From contig VZSE01015338.1 in NCBI GenBank assembly GCA_013398275.1, forward strand, positions 187,799 to 251,798: a stretch of 64,000 nt of DNA. Direction: 5' to 3'. This document shows positions 39,930 through 53,438 of the stretch, in pieces. Positions within the stretch are counted from its first letter, which is position 1, and every line of letters begins with the position of its first letter. The position numbers were made by a program, and so were the translations under genes. Source of the DNA: Promerops cafer. Taxonomy: Eukaryota > Chordata > Aves > Passeriformes > Nectariniidae. The notes under the pieces are model-generated. The model made no database searches and was not told the DNA's origin. It saw nothing but the letters and a program-made list of their open reading frames with translations.

Positions 39930-40285
39930 ATTGGGCGGGATTCAGAGACGAGCAATAAAAATGATGAAAGGGCTGGGCTGATTTATGAGGAAGGATTAAA
40001 AGAGTTACACATGTTTAGCTTGGCAAAATGATGACTAAGGGTGGGATACGGTGTCTGTCTGCAAGTGTGAGAGGGGTGTAAATACTCCGGGAGGATGGGA
40101 ATTATTTAGCCTGGTTCAAATGGGAGTAATAAGATTAAATAAAGGAAATAATCTTTGTGACTGGGTAGAAGGAAAAATTTTTCAGTTAGAGCCCAGTTCC
40201 CATGTGGAATAATCTCCCTAAGGAAATAGGTGAAGCCTCAGGACTTGAATCGTTAGAGGGGAGTTTGGGGAGCAAAGCACCGGGG
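39930..40285 (+). mobile_element. Old, diverged CR1-type LINE 3' region
   Basis: The stretch contains GATTCAGAGACGAGCAATAA and AAATGATGAAAGGGCTGGG, TTATGAGGAAGGATTAAAAG, and ACATGTTTAGCTTGGCAAAA. It then has the equivalents of the 'wherever not offset' tail with GTGGAATAATCTCCCTAAGG and AAATAGGTGAAGCCTCAGG. This order is typical of older sauropsid CR1 families, from the reverse-transcriptase end into the 3' UTR. No intact coding frame remains. Confidence 0.65.
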
Positions 40286-43200
40286 AAAAGAACAAGTGAG
40301 GTGGAAATGCCAATTCCTGTGATTTCAGCCTGGCCATGAGAGCAGTTAGGACATTTACATCCAGCCATCAACCACAGATTTGATGTGGGCAAGAAAACAG
40401 AGGGGGCAGAGGGGAAAAAACCCCAACCAACCCAACAAAAATTGTACAAATTTTCTACATGCTTAAAACTGCGAATTCAAGAGGGAAGAAATTCAAACCA
40501 TTAGTGCAAGCTTCCCAAAGAATGCCACTGCCAGGGAAGGGTTGTGAAATCCCATCCCGTGACCTCGTGCATCCCAGGGTGCTGAGAACACAGCCCTGAG
40601 CCCCTTCCAACCCAGCTCAGGATCGGTGGGACCCAAAACAGAGCCATTAGCAGGCTCATAGTTACCCCAATGGGCTTCTTATTTGCACAGGGCCTTGGCT
40701 AACAATAATTAAAAGAAAAAGGTTTTTCCCCCTGTAATTGTGACAAAAAGTAAAGGAAAAAAAGAAAAAAGGTAATAATATGAAGAGAGCAACTCCATGT
40801 TACAAACAAGAACCATATGTTGACTTATCATGGGAAATATGTAAATACAGGCTCGAGCTGAGCCGGAGCACATGTTGTTAGTCATGAAGCAGCTATTTAA
40901 AATTCCACGGCTGGATCATTAACTTCACAGTATCCTTTATGGAGGACAACAGAGGGCAAATAATCAGAGTGGCACTGAAAATAGCCTTTTTCTGAAGAAA
41001 TCACGTTTAGCTGGGTTTTATAGGAAGGGTTATGTAGGATACTTTGTGATATGTCTGCTGAATCAGAGCAGGGTCTCCTCTGTGCTGGTGGACTGGGGTG
41101 GCTTTCTGCTGCTCCAGCAAGGGGTCCTGGCTCAGGAATTCCCTTTGGATCCTCGGGAATGGTCCATTCTCATCCCACCTGGGAGCAAAGCAGCCACAGG
41201 AAGCACTCACTGACGGCTCACCCCTGGGTCCCTCTTGAAATGTGGTTTACCTGGAAGGATGTGGCGAGTGATCACACAGAGGAAGGTTTGTCCTGAGGTT
41301 TCTCCAAAGCTGTGGCCGTGCAAAGCTGGTGTTCACTGCTTTGCTTTGCTGTGTATTTTCTTAGTCATCCCGGGCAGGTCACTTCTGCCTCTCATCTCTT
41401 TCTTTTCTCAGTCGATCCAGACAAGACGAGTTCTCTCTGGGGCCAGCTGTGATCAAAGGAGGGCTAGATTGAAAGAGATTCCATAATTAGGAAAAAAACT
41501 CATAAAATGCAAGAAAGAGATCCTGGACCCCAGAGAAGGCTCTGCCTTGAGCAAACGCTTTAGAGCAGTGAAAGGACGGATTCAGACTAACGCAGTCACC
41601 GGATCAGCATCGCCTCGTGCCTCCTGGGCTGCACAAGGACAAAAACCTCCCAGAGACTGTTCTGTGCCCCCTGTTTGGGGGTTTCTGTGCAGCAGCATCT
41701 GCAGAGAGGCCTGGGCAGAGGCAGGGTGAGAGGCTGAGCAGGCTGCAGGGGTTAAAGGCATTGCTAAGCCTGTAAATTGGGACCAAACCCATCGGATCCT
41801 CTGCTTCCATCCCAGAACGCTGGCGGGAGGCAGAAGTCCTGATTTGCACATGCTTGGGTATTGCTCAATGGTTTAAAGAAATAATTTAAAAGAAAAATCA
41901 TCTGTTTCTGTGTCATCCTGGACAAAATTCAGAGCCCAGCTTGGTCAGATGAGAGCTCAGCAGTGCCCATCGTGAGCTCCAGTTCCAGGAGTGAGGGAGC
42001 CCAGGGACAGCCCCAAACAGGGATTTGGGTACTGGCTGCTCTCTGGGAGATGCCGTGCTAGTGCTCCATGGGATGAGCTTATTTTGGTGGAGATGAGAAG
42101 GGCTGAACTCAGGAGCAGCTCAGGCCTCACCACAGCATCTGTCTCCACACGCCTCAGGGGCTGCTGAGAAGTGCCAGCAGGACTGGTGCAAGAGAGACCC
42201 CCTGGTACTGGGAAAAGCCTCTACAGACTTTTTTACAGGCCAGAACAACATGGATTACAGGATTTCCCCGTAGGTTTAAGTATTTTGGCTGTAATTTGGA
42301 GGGACAGAGGGAAAGGGAACAACCTTGATCACTCACCGCTGGGACAGCAGCTCCTGGGCAGGAGTGGCTTGGCCAAGACACTTCAGATCTGCTCTTGGCA
42401 TCTTCAGTGAGTGCCCTGACATCCCCAAAGCTGCCCCAGCATCACTTCCAACCCCTCATCCCACCTGCAGCCCTGAGGGCATCACCCAAGCCCCCTGAGC
42501 CCATGTGCCCTGCACAGGTCAGGTGCCACCGATGCCATCTCAGGGCAAGGCTGGGGATCAGAGCAGACAAGCAGCACGAGGACAGGGCAAGAAAGGAGTC
42601 TGGAGGAATCAAAACCTTCAAAAAGTTGTTGGAAGAAGGGAGAGAAAAAGGAGAAGCTTAAAGGAAGCCATTAATATTAATTCAGGGAGATAACAGGAGT
42701 TCAATGGCCGCATGAAAGAGCAGAGAAATCACAACTGTAAGTGTAGGAGCCACTGAGGAAGATGGGAGCTGCTCTGAGATGCTCCACACTGAACAAACTC
42801 TGGTGTTGTAAATCTGGAGAGCTGCATCTGGCATTTGGGAACTGCAGGGGACAGTGGCTGATGTGACAGGGGAGATCCAGGAGAAACAGGGCTGCAAATC
42901 GGCTGTGCCAGCCAAAGGGATCAACTTTACGGGTGTCTCTTGACTCAGCCATGACTTGACCCCAAGTTACTGCTCAGAATTCAGGTTTCCAGCTCCCCTT
43001 GTGCTGAGCAAGAGCCATCAGCAGTCCCAGGGGTCAGTGCAAGGCTGGGACCCTGCCTGTGCCCCACATTAATGGTTAATGAATGGTTAATTATGTGCAG
43101 AGCTGGGACCTGCTGCACTAGGGGTGCTCCAAGCCCCAGGATGAAGGCAGTGCAAGAGGAGGTCTGGTAATAACAATCATCTCACCTTAGAAACCCACCC

Positions 43201-44750
43201 AAAATACACCCCAGCCTCTCCTGACAGTGCACAAACCCAGGCTGGAGGAAACTTTCACCACCCAGAAGTGTCAGTCAGGGTTTTTCTTTGCTCCACTGCT
43301 GGATCAGGTGCCTGAATTGCCTCGTGCAGGTGTGTTATCCAAACTGCCCCTTGCTTTGTCCTCAGAGAGTGCCCAGCTGTGAGGCTCAAAGCCTCCAGGA
43401 GAGCCCTGTAGAGAGCTGCTGTCCCTCAGGTTTAGTGTCTGATTTCCTTCTGGCTCTCTGGGCTCTCTTGTTTGTTTTTCATCTCTGTTTTTGGCCTTGT
43501 TTTCTGTTCAGCCCCGTCAGTTACCCCAAAAGAAAGATCGCTCCCTTTTTTTTATTATTAGGATTTTCCTGTGCTTTTGCTGCTCATGTAAAAGTCCAGG
43601 TGGGGTTTGGAGGAATGATGGGTGGTTCTGCAGGAGAGGATTTGCCAGGCTGGGGAGCAGGGTCTGGTTGGTGATGCTGTCAGGAGCGTGTCCCCACATT
43701 GTCCCCACTGTGTCCCCACCCTGTGCCAGGCATTGCATCCACCCTGTGGCCACACCAGCCCAGGCTGGATCACAGTCGGTGTCCTGGCTTTATTCTCCTC
43801 TCTGTGCACATTCAGTTTAAGTGGGAATCATAAAACTGGCATCTTCTGTCTTCCCAGGGCTGAATTGACAGCCTAAGCCTGGCTTATTTTATGCCTCTTA
43901 TGAAATGACTTGAGAGGAACTTTGTTAAAAGCTGTTTATATATAGCACACAAATGCAGCAATTCTCCAGTTAGGCAGTGCTGGCAGGGTTCCCATTGTCC
44001 CCTTTGCAGCAAAATCACATAAAAAATGCAAAAAGTTCACAAATATGAACCTCTGGGCATGTTAGCTAAAGCAACCATCCCCAGCAGGGTGTTGATGTGG
44101 GGCAGGACATGTCTGTGTGTCCCTCCAAGCCCAGGTGACAGCAGTGGGTGGCTGGCATGGTGAGGGGCTGGAGGTGACCCAGGGGTGATGTGGGGCTGGG
44201 ATTTGTATGGCAGCCCAGCTTCTGGGGCCTGTGGGGTGCAGGACCTTGTTGAGGAGCTGAGGATGAGCAGGCAGGAAGCTGGAATTGATCCACTGGCTTT
44301 GGGGTCTCCTGATAACAGAGTTTGTTTAAACTTCCATGATATTTTGAAAGGAAGCAATATTTGCTCTTTTGTTGAGGTTTTTTTTTCTTCTTGTGTTTTG
44401 ACAGTTTTGTTTCACTGGGGCACTTTTATGAGGAGCTTTTTATTATTTTACTGTGTTATTCATCTACATTTTAATTGCACACAATAAAACTTGAAAGCTC
44501 CCAGCAGAGAAAATCCTATAGTACTTCCCATCCTGTCCCACTGGGGATGAATTGCTGGGGTCACATCGTTTGTCAACAAACAGGGCTGAATCCTTTCTAA
44601 GAAACACTGATTTTCCTGAACTATAAACGTGATGACTTCTAATTGGTGTTGTCAAATGGTTTCATTTAACCTGCCTTCATTTTGGTGTGTTTGGAATGGG
44701 GCTGGTATTGTCTGGAGGCAGGATGAGAGGGACCAAGAGCACCAAGAGTT

Positions 44751-44816
44751 CTTGGTGGAATGTGTCATCCCAAAATCCCTGATCTTGGTGGAATGTGTCA
44801 TCCTAAAGTCCGTGGT
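44751..44816. repeat. 33-bp direct tandem duplication
   Basis: Two adjacent 33-bp units start CTTGGTGGAATGTGTCATCC. The first 20 bases are identical and the remainder has diverged. Confidence 0.85.
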
Positions 44817-47800
44817 AAATTCTGGCACCACTGTGCCAAGGGAGGATCCTGTACCAGCTCCACTCTGCATCCTGTGTCCTGCACCACCAGCACTGCTGGG
44901 CTTGGGTTAACTCTGCAGAGAATTGTCTAAAACCTCTTCACACTCACCCAGTACAGCTGGGGTTGTTCTCTGATCTCCAAACCCCAAAATTCCCAGCTAA
45001 ATGCTTCTGGGTAAATCCCTGCAAAGCTCTTCTGTGAAGCTCTGGGGGATTGGAGAGAATTCCCCAGGGGCTGAGCCCACCTGAGCCTGCTTCCTCACCC
45101 ACCCAGACCCACCCATCAGGACTCCACCCCACCAGCTAATTCTGCAGAAAACCACCCAAAATTCATCTCTGTCCCAGAGTTTAGACTTTCAGGTCTCTGT
45201 GCTCCAGCCATGGAGCTTGTGCTGGTTCCCTCACAAGCACATGAGCATCTTGTGCTTGAGGGATTATGGTCTGTAAATCACTTTACTCTCCACCTCTGTG
45301 TGACTCTTCCTTGCCTGTGAGTGTCTTTCTCCATGTAATTATTAAAGGAAAAAAAAAAAAAAAAAAAGGCAGCAAGTTAAAGTTTTCATGCAGAAAGGGA
45401 AGCAGCTCAAATTTCATCCAGAAAAAATAAAATGTATTCTTCTATGAAGATATCATCCCTCCATTCCTTCTGCCCGCCCCCAGCTGATATTTAAGGGATC
45501 AGAAGCAGCATTGCAAGGCAGCATTTAAATCAGCCCAGCTTCATGTATTCCTGCACCTGTGTTTCTCATCAAACCTGCTACCAAAAGGACTGGTTAAAAG
45601 TGCTTTGATCTGACTTTAAATATCCCCAAACATCAGGAACTGGAGGTATTTTAATCTGATTTTACTGGAACTGCACTGATTTAAGGAAAACAGAGCCCAA
45701 AATTAAGTGCATATTTTCCGTCAGTCCCTGGAGCTGGGAAGGAGGAGATTTTTGCAGGAGTGGGGATGGCAGCAGGAGAACTTCAGCTCTGCACTGTGGC
45801 TGTGCCTGGTTCCAGGAGCATCTTTGGAGCAGCACTTTGCCATCAGCTGCGCACAGAAGAAATTTTCTGCTCCTTCTTTTTTTAGATTTTTTGTTTGTTT
45901 GTTTTTCTTCTTCAGTTTTTTCCCCCACTGCATTTAAGACCTGGGTTTACCTCTGTAAGTATAAAGCAGGTGACACATTGCCCCATCATCCTTCCAGCAA
46001 ACATCTCCTCAGTCCAGAGGATGCTGTTCCTTGTCCTCAGGTTTGCACACGGCGACTCCGATGCAAAATCCTGAGTGTGATTTAAATGCTCAGGGCCTGA
46101 TCTCACCTCGACCTGCCCTCCCCATCACACACACCCTCTTCCCTCGAGGGAGTCCTAGAAATCCTCTCTCCATCCTTCCCCATGCTGCTGCACCCTGCCA
46201 CCCTCTCAGCACGGAGAGGTCCTCTGGAGCCTCTCTCGTTAGCTCCCAGCCACGTTTGCAGAGCAGGACCGAGCCAGAAACTCAAACTGCCCCCTGTTTG
46301 TTGCCTCACATCCTCTTTCCCCCCCCCCTCGGATGTGTTTGTGTGAGGGCTTTGCCATGACACTATTTTTAGCTCTTTCCCTCCTGCGTCAGAGGCGCGG
46401 CCGGTGTCACCTGGCAGCACCCCCGTGACTCGGAGCCCAGGATTCAGCCCGCAGAACAGCTTTAATAAGGAGTTTATTCTCAGGCTACCTGCTCAGCAGA
46501 TGTTTCTGTTTGTTTTGGTTTAAGTTTACTTTAATTCTGCTCCTAACGTGCCTTTTATAACATCTTCTGGCAGTACTTCTAGACCCCTCTGTTGTTCAAG
46601 GCAGAGCCTGGGCAGCTCCGAGCTGTGTTATCTTCAGATCTCTGCAGTTAGACTTAAAGAACTTGCTAAAACACTCAGCTGCAAGCTTTTTCCCAGGACA
46701 GCACTGGATTTTCCCAGTGCTCCTGTGTGTCTGCTCTCCTTGCCCTTGCAGGGATTGAGGCACCTTGCTGTGAGCAGCCCAGCTGCCCCTTCGAACACAG
46801 CTCTTCCCCGGCCACGGCCAGCAGCACCAAGCTGCAGCACTCTGCAGATTCTCCTTCACTACTCTCCTGGATAAAAACCCCTCACTTTAAAAAGTAAGAG
46901 ATTTTTTTTTGACAAATGAGGCTGGCTGAAGGAGAAAGAGAAGTGTAAGCACAGAGAAGAATGAGCCTGCTCTAGGTGTGGTGGTGGGCTCATCAAAAAT
47001 AAGATGCATGCCCAGACAGGGCAGGCTGAAGGATTATCTCCCATCCTGAGGGGGGAAAAAAAAGACTTTTGGTTTCCCAGTGGCCGATTGTTTGGCTGGA
47101 CATTGATTGAGAGTTGAGGCTCAGATAAGGACTGGAGGGTTGGCGATAATATCAAAAAGGCAGTTGGAGTCTGGGGCCAGCCAAGTTGTCATTTCCTAAT
47201 TCTGCTGCTGCTGTCATCCAGCCTTCTGGGACACTGGAGAGTCTGGAGTGAACTGTTAAAAAAGTGTTTAAAAAACCGTGGCAAACTCTTATTCCAGAGT
47301 GGTTCTCTCCACCACAGACCCAGCTCAGCCTTGGATATTGTGCTAAACTTCAGCATCTGATCAAAAAAAAAAAAAAAAAAGAAGAAAAGAAGAAGATAAA
47401 ACACGTAGGTAGAAATCAATGGAGCCTTTAAAGGCTGTGCTGTGAAAAAGGCTGCACTTCGCTGTTGTCTTTCTGAACCCTGTGAAATGCTGGGAAACTG
47501 TTTTTAATAAACAAGAGTTCAAACAGTGGGGCTCCGTAGCCAACAGTCACGCCTTAAACTCTAAACTTTACATGAAAACTCTCAGATCCCTTTGAACTCT
47601 TTTTTTTCTTCCCTGGCAGAGGATTCCAGTGTTTATGCATTTTTTTGAGATTGCTGGCGGGATCATGAGGAGGGTTTTAATATTTTTTTTAAACAATCTC
47701 CTGCCTTCAGAAACCATTAATGCCCACTAAGAAACATCAAGGCATTGCTTTGAAGTGCCTTCTGGCTACAGCCCTCTTACACTCTTTGGTTACTGTGCAA

Positions 47801-50800
47801 TCAAATAATTAAATGGAGTCTAAAAAATTTGTTTTACCTGGTAATTAAACACCCCACACTGGACAGTTGCAAGGGGTTTTAAAGGCATTGCAAATCTACA
47901 AAGACTTGAAACACAAAAGCACTACATGCTCCTAGAATAAGTGAGTAGACATTTTCTCCCTGCTTTGGCAACCTTTCACACTGGCAAGGTGAGAGCTCTC
48001 CTTCCTCTTCCCCTTGTATCCAAGGTCAGGGCAGTGAATCCCGAAGGAGAAAGAGCAGAGCACAGAGTCATAAATTAGCAAAGCTAAACTCTTGAACATT
48101 TCTTTTTTTATTTTTTTTTTCCTTCTCATTTGTTTGTTTGGTTTGGAATAAAGAGCAAGGAAGAAAAAAAGCTGGAAATAGTATTTTGGCTACTCCATCC
48201 AATGTTGGCTGTCGGGCCAGCAGCCATCCCAAGGGCCACGGAGCCCAGCTGGGACAGGAGCTGTGTCTGCAGGCTCGGGGTGTTTGGCCCTCGGGAGCGC
48301 CGGGACGCCACCGCGCCCGCTGCCACGGGGACACCAGAGCGTGGCAGGGCCTGCTCCAGCTCATCCTCCTCTGCAAGGCTGGGCAACAACAGCTCGGTGA
48401 CAGCTCCCAAAGAGCAGGGCAATGAGTGTGTGGGAGCCGGTGGCCAGCAATAATTCTGTGTCTGGGAGGACAGCGAGAGGGCGAGGGCCACCTCCGCCGC
48501 TCCAGCGGAAACTCCTCTCCCTTTGGATGGGAGCTTTCTGAAACCTGCTTGTTCCACTTCCCAGAAGTTAGCTGAGAAAGTTTTCTCTGGTTCCAACCTA
48601 AATTGACTCTTCCTTCCTGGAGCTCTGCTTTGATCTGGGCATTTGAATCTCAATGCAAAACCCGGAGCTTCGCCTGGTTTCTGCATGGCAGCATCATGGG
48701 GAGGGTTTAACCCCTCCACAGCTGCTCCAGCCAGAGCGGCCTCCTCACTGACCATTTCACCAGCTGTCTCCTTGTTATTCCTGAATCATCTTTGGATACC
48801 AGCTGAGTCCACAGCATCGTTCCCAGGAGCAGAGTCCAGTCCCAAACCTGGCCTTTGCCTCTGTCCTGCTGGGGCTGGTGGTTGGCTGGTCCCTGGAGGT
48901 GAAGACTCTCAGGTGCTGTGGGATCCTTTAACCTTTGTACCTGTAGTGGACAGACGTTTGCTGTGGAATGTTTTGGGAAAGGATGGTTTGTTTGCAGAGA
49001 TCCCAGAAACCTTTAGGGATGTAAGGATTGCAGGAAACAAGAGCTTTGGAAAAGGCACAAACCTTTTGTTCAGAGCTCGGCCAGGCGGCTGCAGCCACCT
49101 GTGAATTCTTTGAAGGGACGGGAGGGATTTTGGTGGACTCTGTGCTGTCCCTATTTTAGTGCTGGATGAGACTTTGAGGGGACAACTGGGCTCCCTTGCT
49201 GGGACAAGGCTGAGGGTGCAGCCCTGCGAGAGGGGGGAAAGGGAAGAGCCAAGGTAGGTAGGACCACCCCCGCCATGCATCCCATTTATCCTTGACTTTT
49301 GAAGGACTGGGGGGAATGAGAGCTCGCTCTGAGCCAGCACAGAAGCAAGAGGAAAGGGAAGGCAAGGAGAGCTGCCAGGGCAGTGGGAGAGGGAGCAGGG
49401 AGCCGGGAGTGCTGCGACTGCAGATGAGGAGGCAGCGCGGGCGCCGTGCATGAGCAATGACGAGGCGGTGCTTTCAAAGCAGGACCAACTGTAGGGTTCA
49501 GAGATGTTCCAGACTCCTGCAGGGCCCAAGACAAATGTTGAAAGCCAGAATTCCCAGAGGGTCTTTCTGTTTTCTTTCTTAAAAATAATAATAATAAAAA
49601 AAAGAAAATCTACCTGTCAAATCTTATCATGTGAGGAGCTGAATTAAGGAAGGCAAGACTTAATGGGGTTTCTTCCCTAAAAATAGATCTTCTCATGAAA
49701 GAGATGAAGGGCATTGCCCAGGGAGGTCAGCCAAAATTGTCTGAAATTATGCTATCACCTAGATCTGATGTCCAAAATTAGCCTCCTCTCTCACTCTGCG
49801 AGTTCAGTGCTCCCTGAAGATTAAACGTACCACAACACTCATTTAATTTAAAAGAGAGGCTAAAACATATGGCAGGCCATGGTTTAAATGTTAGAAAAAT
49901 TCATCCTGGGACTCTTCATTATGATTAGTAAGATGCAAATGAGGGCGAGGGGGAAAGGACTGTGTGCAGGGCTGTGTGGGGAGGCTGGGCAAGGCTGCGG
50001 GCAGGAATCGGGGACGTTGCTGGGAAGAATGGAAAGGACCTGAACCAGAGCTGCTCTCACCACCCAGAACTAGTCTGATCTTTTTTCAGAAGAGGAAGGA
50101 AGATGATTTGCCTTAAATAATTCTCCAGCCTCCAGTGTGTGGGTGTTTTCTGGGCTCTGTGATTAAGAGAGAGCATCTGAAAGCAATGGGATAGGAACCT
50201 CATTTAAAGACAGTGTGCTCCTTTCTTTTTTTTCTTCCTTTTTAATTAATCTGAGGTTGCTACCGGAATGGAGTAGTTGGATGAAGGTGTTTGAGGAACA
50301 TGAGGTTAATGGAAGGTGACAGAGGAAGGGAATACAGTTGCCAGTATGAGGCAGGCAGAGTGTGAACCAGCAGATGCTCCAGCCCAGCTGACTGGTGGCT
50401 GACTCATGGGTTTGGAGGGAATAAACTCCCAGGCTAGGGGGGAGAAAACAACCTCAGCAAGACCTGAGAAAGGCTGGGGGCAAGTGGACATGCTCCTGAT
50501 CCCAGCACCTGGGGAAAGGAGGGAGTTTTTGTGGTACTTCACCACAAAATGCAAAGCATCCTCCCAGCGCCTTTCAAAGTAACGTGTGGTGTCTGTTCAT
50601 GAAGGGAGGGGGGATTTTATTTTTTTTTTTATTTCATGTTATTTAAAGCTCATGGTCTCAGGGGCAGTTTTGGGATGTTTTGCACCCTTTGGGCAGGGGG
50701 ATGTCAAACATTCAGGGTAGAAAGAGAACAAAAGTGTTTGGCTGTGTCTGCTGTGATCAACCCAGGCCAGCAGAGAGGCCCACGAGCAAGGGCCGGGAAG

Positions 50801-51423
50801 TTTTGTGCATCCAGATGCAGCCTGGTTTTTGCTGAAGAAAACCAAATGCAGGCTTACAGGGTCCTTGTCCCCACTCAGAGAGGAGAACCAGCCCTGCAGC
50901 TGTCCCTCCCCACTCAGCCCATCCCCACTCCCCACTGCTTCCAGCCTTGATTTGGGATGGAGCAAGACCATTGTGGCTGATCGCCACACGCCCCAACAAA
51001 TTCCAGCTGTGAAACACTTGGGAAAGTGTTTCTTTTTTCCCCAAAAAAAGCGCCTCAGGGCTTGCTGATGATTCCCAGCCTCCAGGCTTCACATCGCAAA
51101 TGCTCCCAAGGACTGTTAAAGGTCCATCAGCACATTTGAATTGGGCAGTGACTGGGGCTGGTGTTTTTGTTGGATGGTGACCCGGAGCATGGCTTTGAAG
51201 CTCCTCTGGCCACCATTCACCCCGGCAATTATCCGCCACAGGCCGAGGCCACCTACCTCTGCGGGTGCTGTGGGGCTTCGGGAGCGTTTCCAGGCTGCTT
51301 TGAAGACAAAAAAATGCGTGAAGTGTTCAGAATTAGCGTGATTTGAGCGCGTGGAGTGGCTGGGGATCTCTACTAAAGTGTGCTCCTGCAGAGCAGAGCT
51401 CTTGTTATTGATGCTCCTCCACT

Positions 51424-51602
51424 GGAAAGACCCAAATCAGGACATTTTGGGCCCTACCTCTGAAAAATTTGGGACATTTTGGGTCCCTCCTCTGGAAAAA
51501 GACCGAAATAGGGATATTTTGCATCCTTTCTCTGGAAAAGGACCCATGACAGGACATTTTGGGTCCCTCCTCTGAATAGACCTAACACGGGATATTTTGA
51601 CA
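51424..51602. repeat. Diverged minisatellite with GGAYATTTTG core
   Basis: Five occurrences of GGACATTTTG or GGATATTTTG, near 51439, 51473, 51514, 51555 and 51592, alternate with TCCCTCCTCTGGAAAA-like segments. Unit length is about 34-42 bp with variable spacing. It is an old tandem array. Confidence 0.8.
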
Positions 51603-53432
51603 GAAAAAGCAGCTCTGTGGGCACCTTTTGTCTGCATGAATTTGCATGGTTTTTGTGAAACCTGATAAACTTCAGCTAAACTTAAAAAAAAAACCCACTT
51701 GGGTCAAAACAAGGTTCTTACTCCCTCTCAATCTTCTGTACTGTGTAAAAAAAAATTTGGTTGGATGTTACTTTCAAGCTGTAAGAGCAGAACTTTCCCA
51801 CGCTGCCTCTCCATTTAGCAGGGAACATGCCAGACCTGTAATCACGATCTTTATCCCGAGACAAGCTAAAAAACAAAATGTTTCTGAACTGCTGAAGGTA
51901 GGTGAACATTTTTCAGAGTGTCACATATTAAGGTGGTGTCTAACGAGCTCCATGTCCCACTTATAATTGAAACAGAAGAGAGTATTCACTTTTCATTCAT
52001 TTTAAAAAGACTATTCAAATACCCTTTCATCTCCACTAAACAGCCTGCCATGTATTTGAAGCCATTTTATATATTGTTTCTACAGACATCCAAAAAAACA
52101 GAGGTGAGTATTTTGGAACATTGATAGAAAGATGCAAAGGCTTGTGAGGCACTGAATGGCTTCAAGCTGCCTCAAACACATTCATCTTCCCAAGAAGAAT
52201 TAGGCACAGTGTGATTCATTTTAATAGCAGAAGAAAAATAATACTACGATGTAGTGCTAAGTTCCCAACCTTTGATGGTAGACTAAAAAAAGAGAGAGAG
52301 GGGGGAAAAGAAAATCTTTCTTCCCTTATGTTGTTGAAGTCTCCCTACACCCATCCGTTATGTCCAGCTTATCAATTAAGATGAACCCCATGAACTTCAG
52401 ATGGTTTTTTTAAAACAAGGCACCATCCATTTAAATGTGTAAAACTGCCTGCAGCTCCCTTGAACTGCAGGATTCAGTCCCCAGCTCTGTGTACTCAGTG
52501 TGAAGTTGAGCCCTTTGATACAAGTTTTACTGATGTTTTAAATGAAGTCTTCTCAAACACACAAAATAACCCAGATAATTTAAAACCTCATAGAAAAAAA
52601 TAGGGTGGAGAGAGGGGAGGAAGAGAAAAAAAAGCCCTAGTCAGTGCCATTGGTGAGGCAGCAGCAAAGGGCTGGCTCTGGTTACCAACAGGACAGACCA
52701 AAAGCAGCTCCACGATTGCCTTCCCAGCATTTCTCGCTTGAGCCGGGAAGGTCTGGGCGACAGCTGGGAGACAAATCCATCCCTGGTATGGACAGCTTCC
52801 CTGAGGAACTAATTCAGCTCGTTCAGCTATGAAATAGGTTCTGTACCACAGCAGTGAGAGGGAAGGCACACGGGGAGGAGCTCCCTGTGCTCGTCCTGCT
52901 CAGCAGCTCCCAGCAAACCTCGCCCCAGTTCACCTTGGCCAACGTGGCCACGTGAGCTGGGGCTTTGCAGAGCTGGGGATTGCCCTGAACGTGACAAAGC
53001 TGAGCTTACTCTGGCATGGGATGCAGGTGAGCAGTCCCAGCTCAATCACACCTGGGGAAGGCTGTGACCATCCCCAAAACCCAACACCAAACCCACCACG
53101 TGTGCCATGACAGGAGCTCCAGCCTGGGGACCACCACATCCCCATGGGTGTCACACCCTGGCTCCATCAGCTGAGCTCAGCAGTGCAGTCTGGAAGCAAG
53201 ACCAGGTTAAATTTGCAGGTGAGTTACCTGAAGGAGCTGTAAATTATTTAATCCTCACACTGAAGAGCAGCTCCAGCCTTTTTACCTTGCCTCCCTCCCA
53301 GCAGGAACAGCCCCTGCCAAAGCAGGGAAGCTCACCAGCTCTTTCCAGCTACCACCACAGATGAGAAAAACCTTTTTAAGGCATTAAGGGTGAAAAAAAC
53401 TCAAGACAATGTTAATTTGAAAAATATAAAAT

Positions 53433-53438
53433 TTTAAT
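53433..53438 (-). promoter_or_regulatory. AXIN2: Probable AXIN2 polyadenylation signal (ATTAAA)
   Basis: TTTAAT on the plus strand reads ATTAAA on the AXIN2 strand. ATTAAA is the commonest variant of AATAAA. It lies about 1.6 kb of true sequence after the stop. Cleavage would be expected 10-30 nt further, around 53405-53423. Transcript ends are needed to confirm it; the same motif recurs in the duplicated block at 54626-54631. Confidence 0.5.

Larger units (their letters stand above)
40286..53414. other. Region downstream of AXIN2, no gene recognised
   Basis: Thirteen kilobases of mainly unique DNA. It holds tandem repeats at 44751 and 51424, A tracts at 45349-45367 and 47363-47380, and a GC-rich patch at 48200-48520. 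Three TCF/LEF-like motifs are at 41450, 45601 and 48626. The 206- and 209-codon minus-strand frames at 48126-49529 lack any recognisable domain. Confidence 0.65.

Noticed and set aside
48126..48755. 209-codon minus-strand open frame (and a 206-codon one at 48909-49529)
   Set aside because: Located in GC-rich sequence, with open frames on the opposite strand too, no known domain and no gene expected here. Left unannotated.
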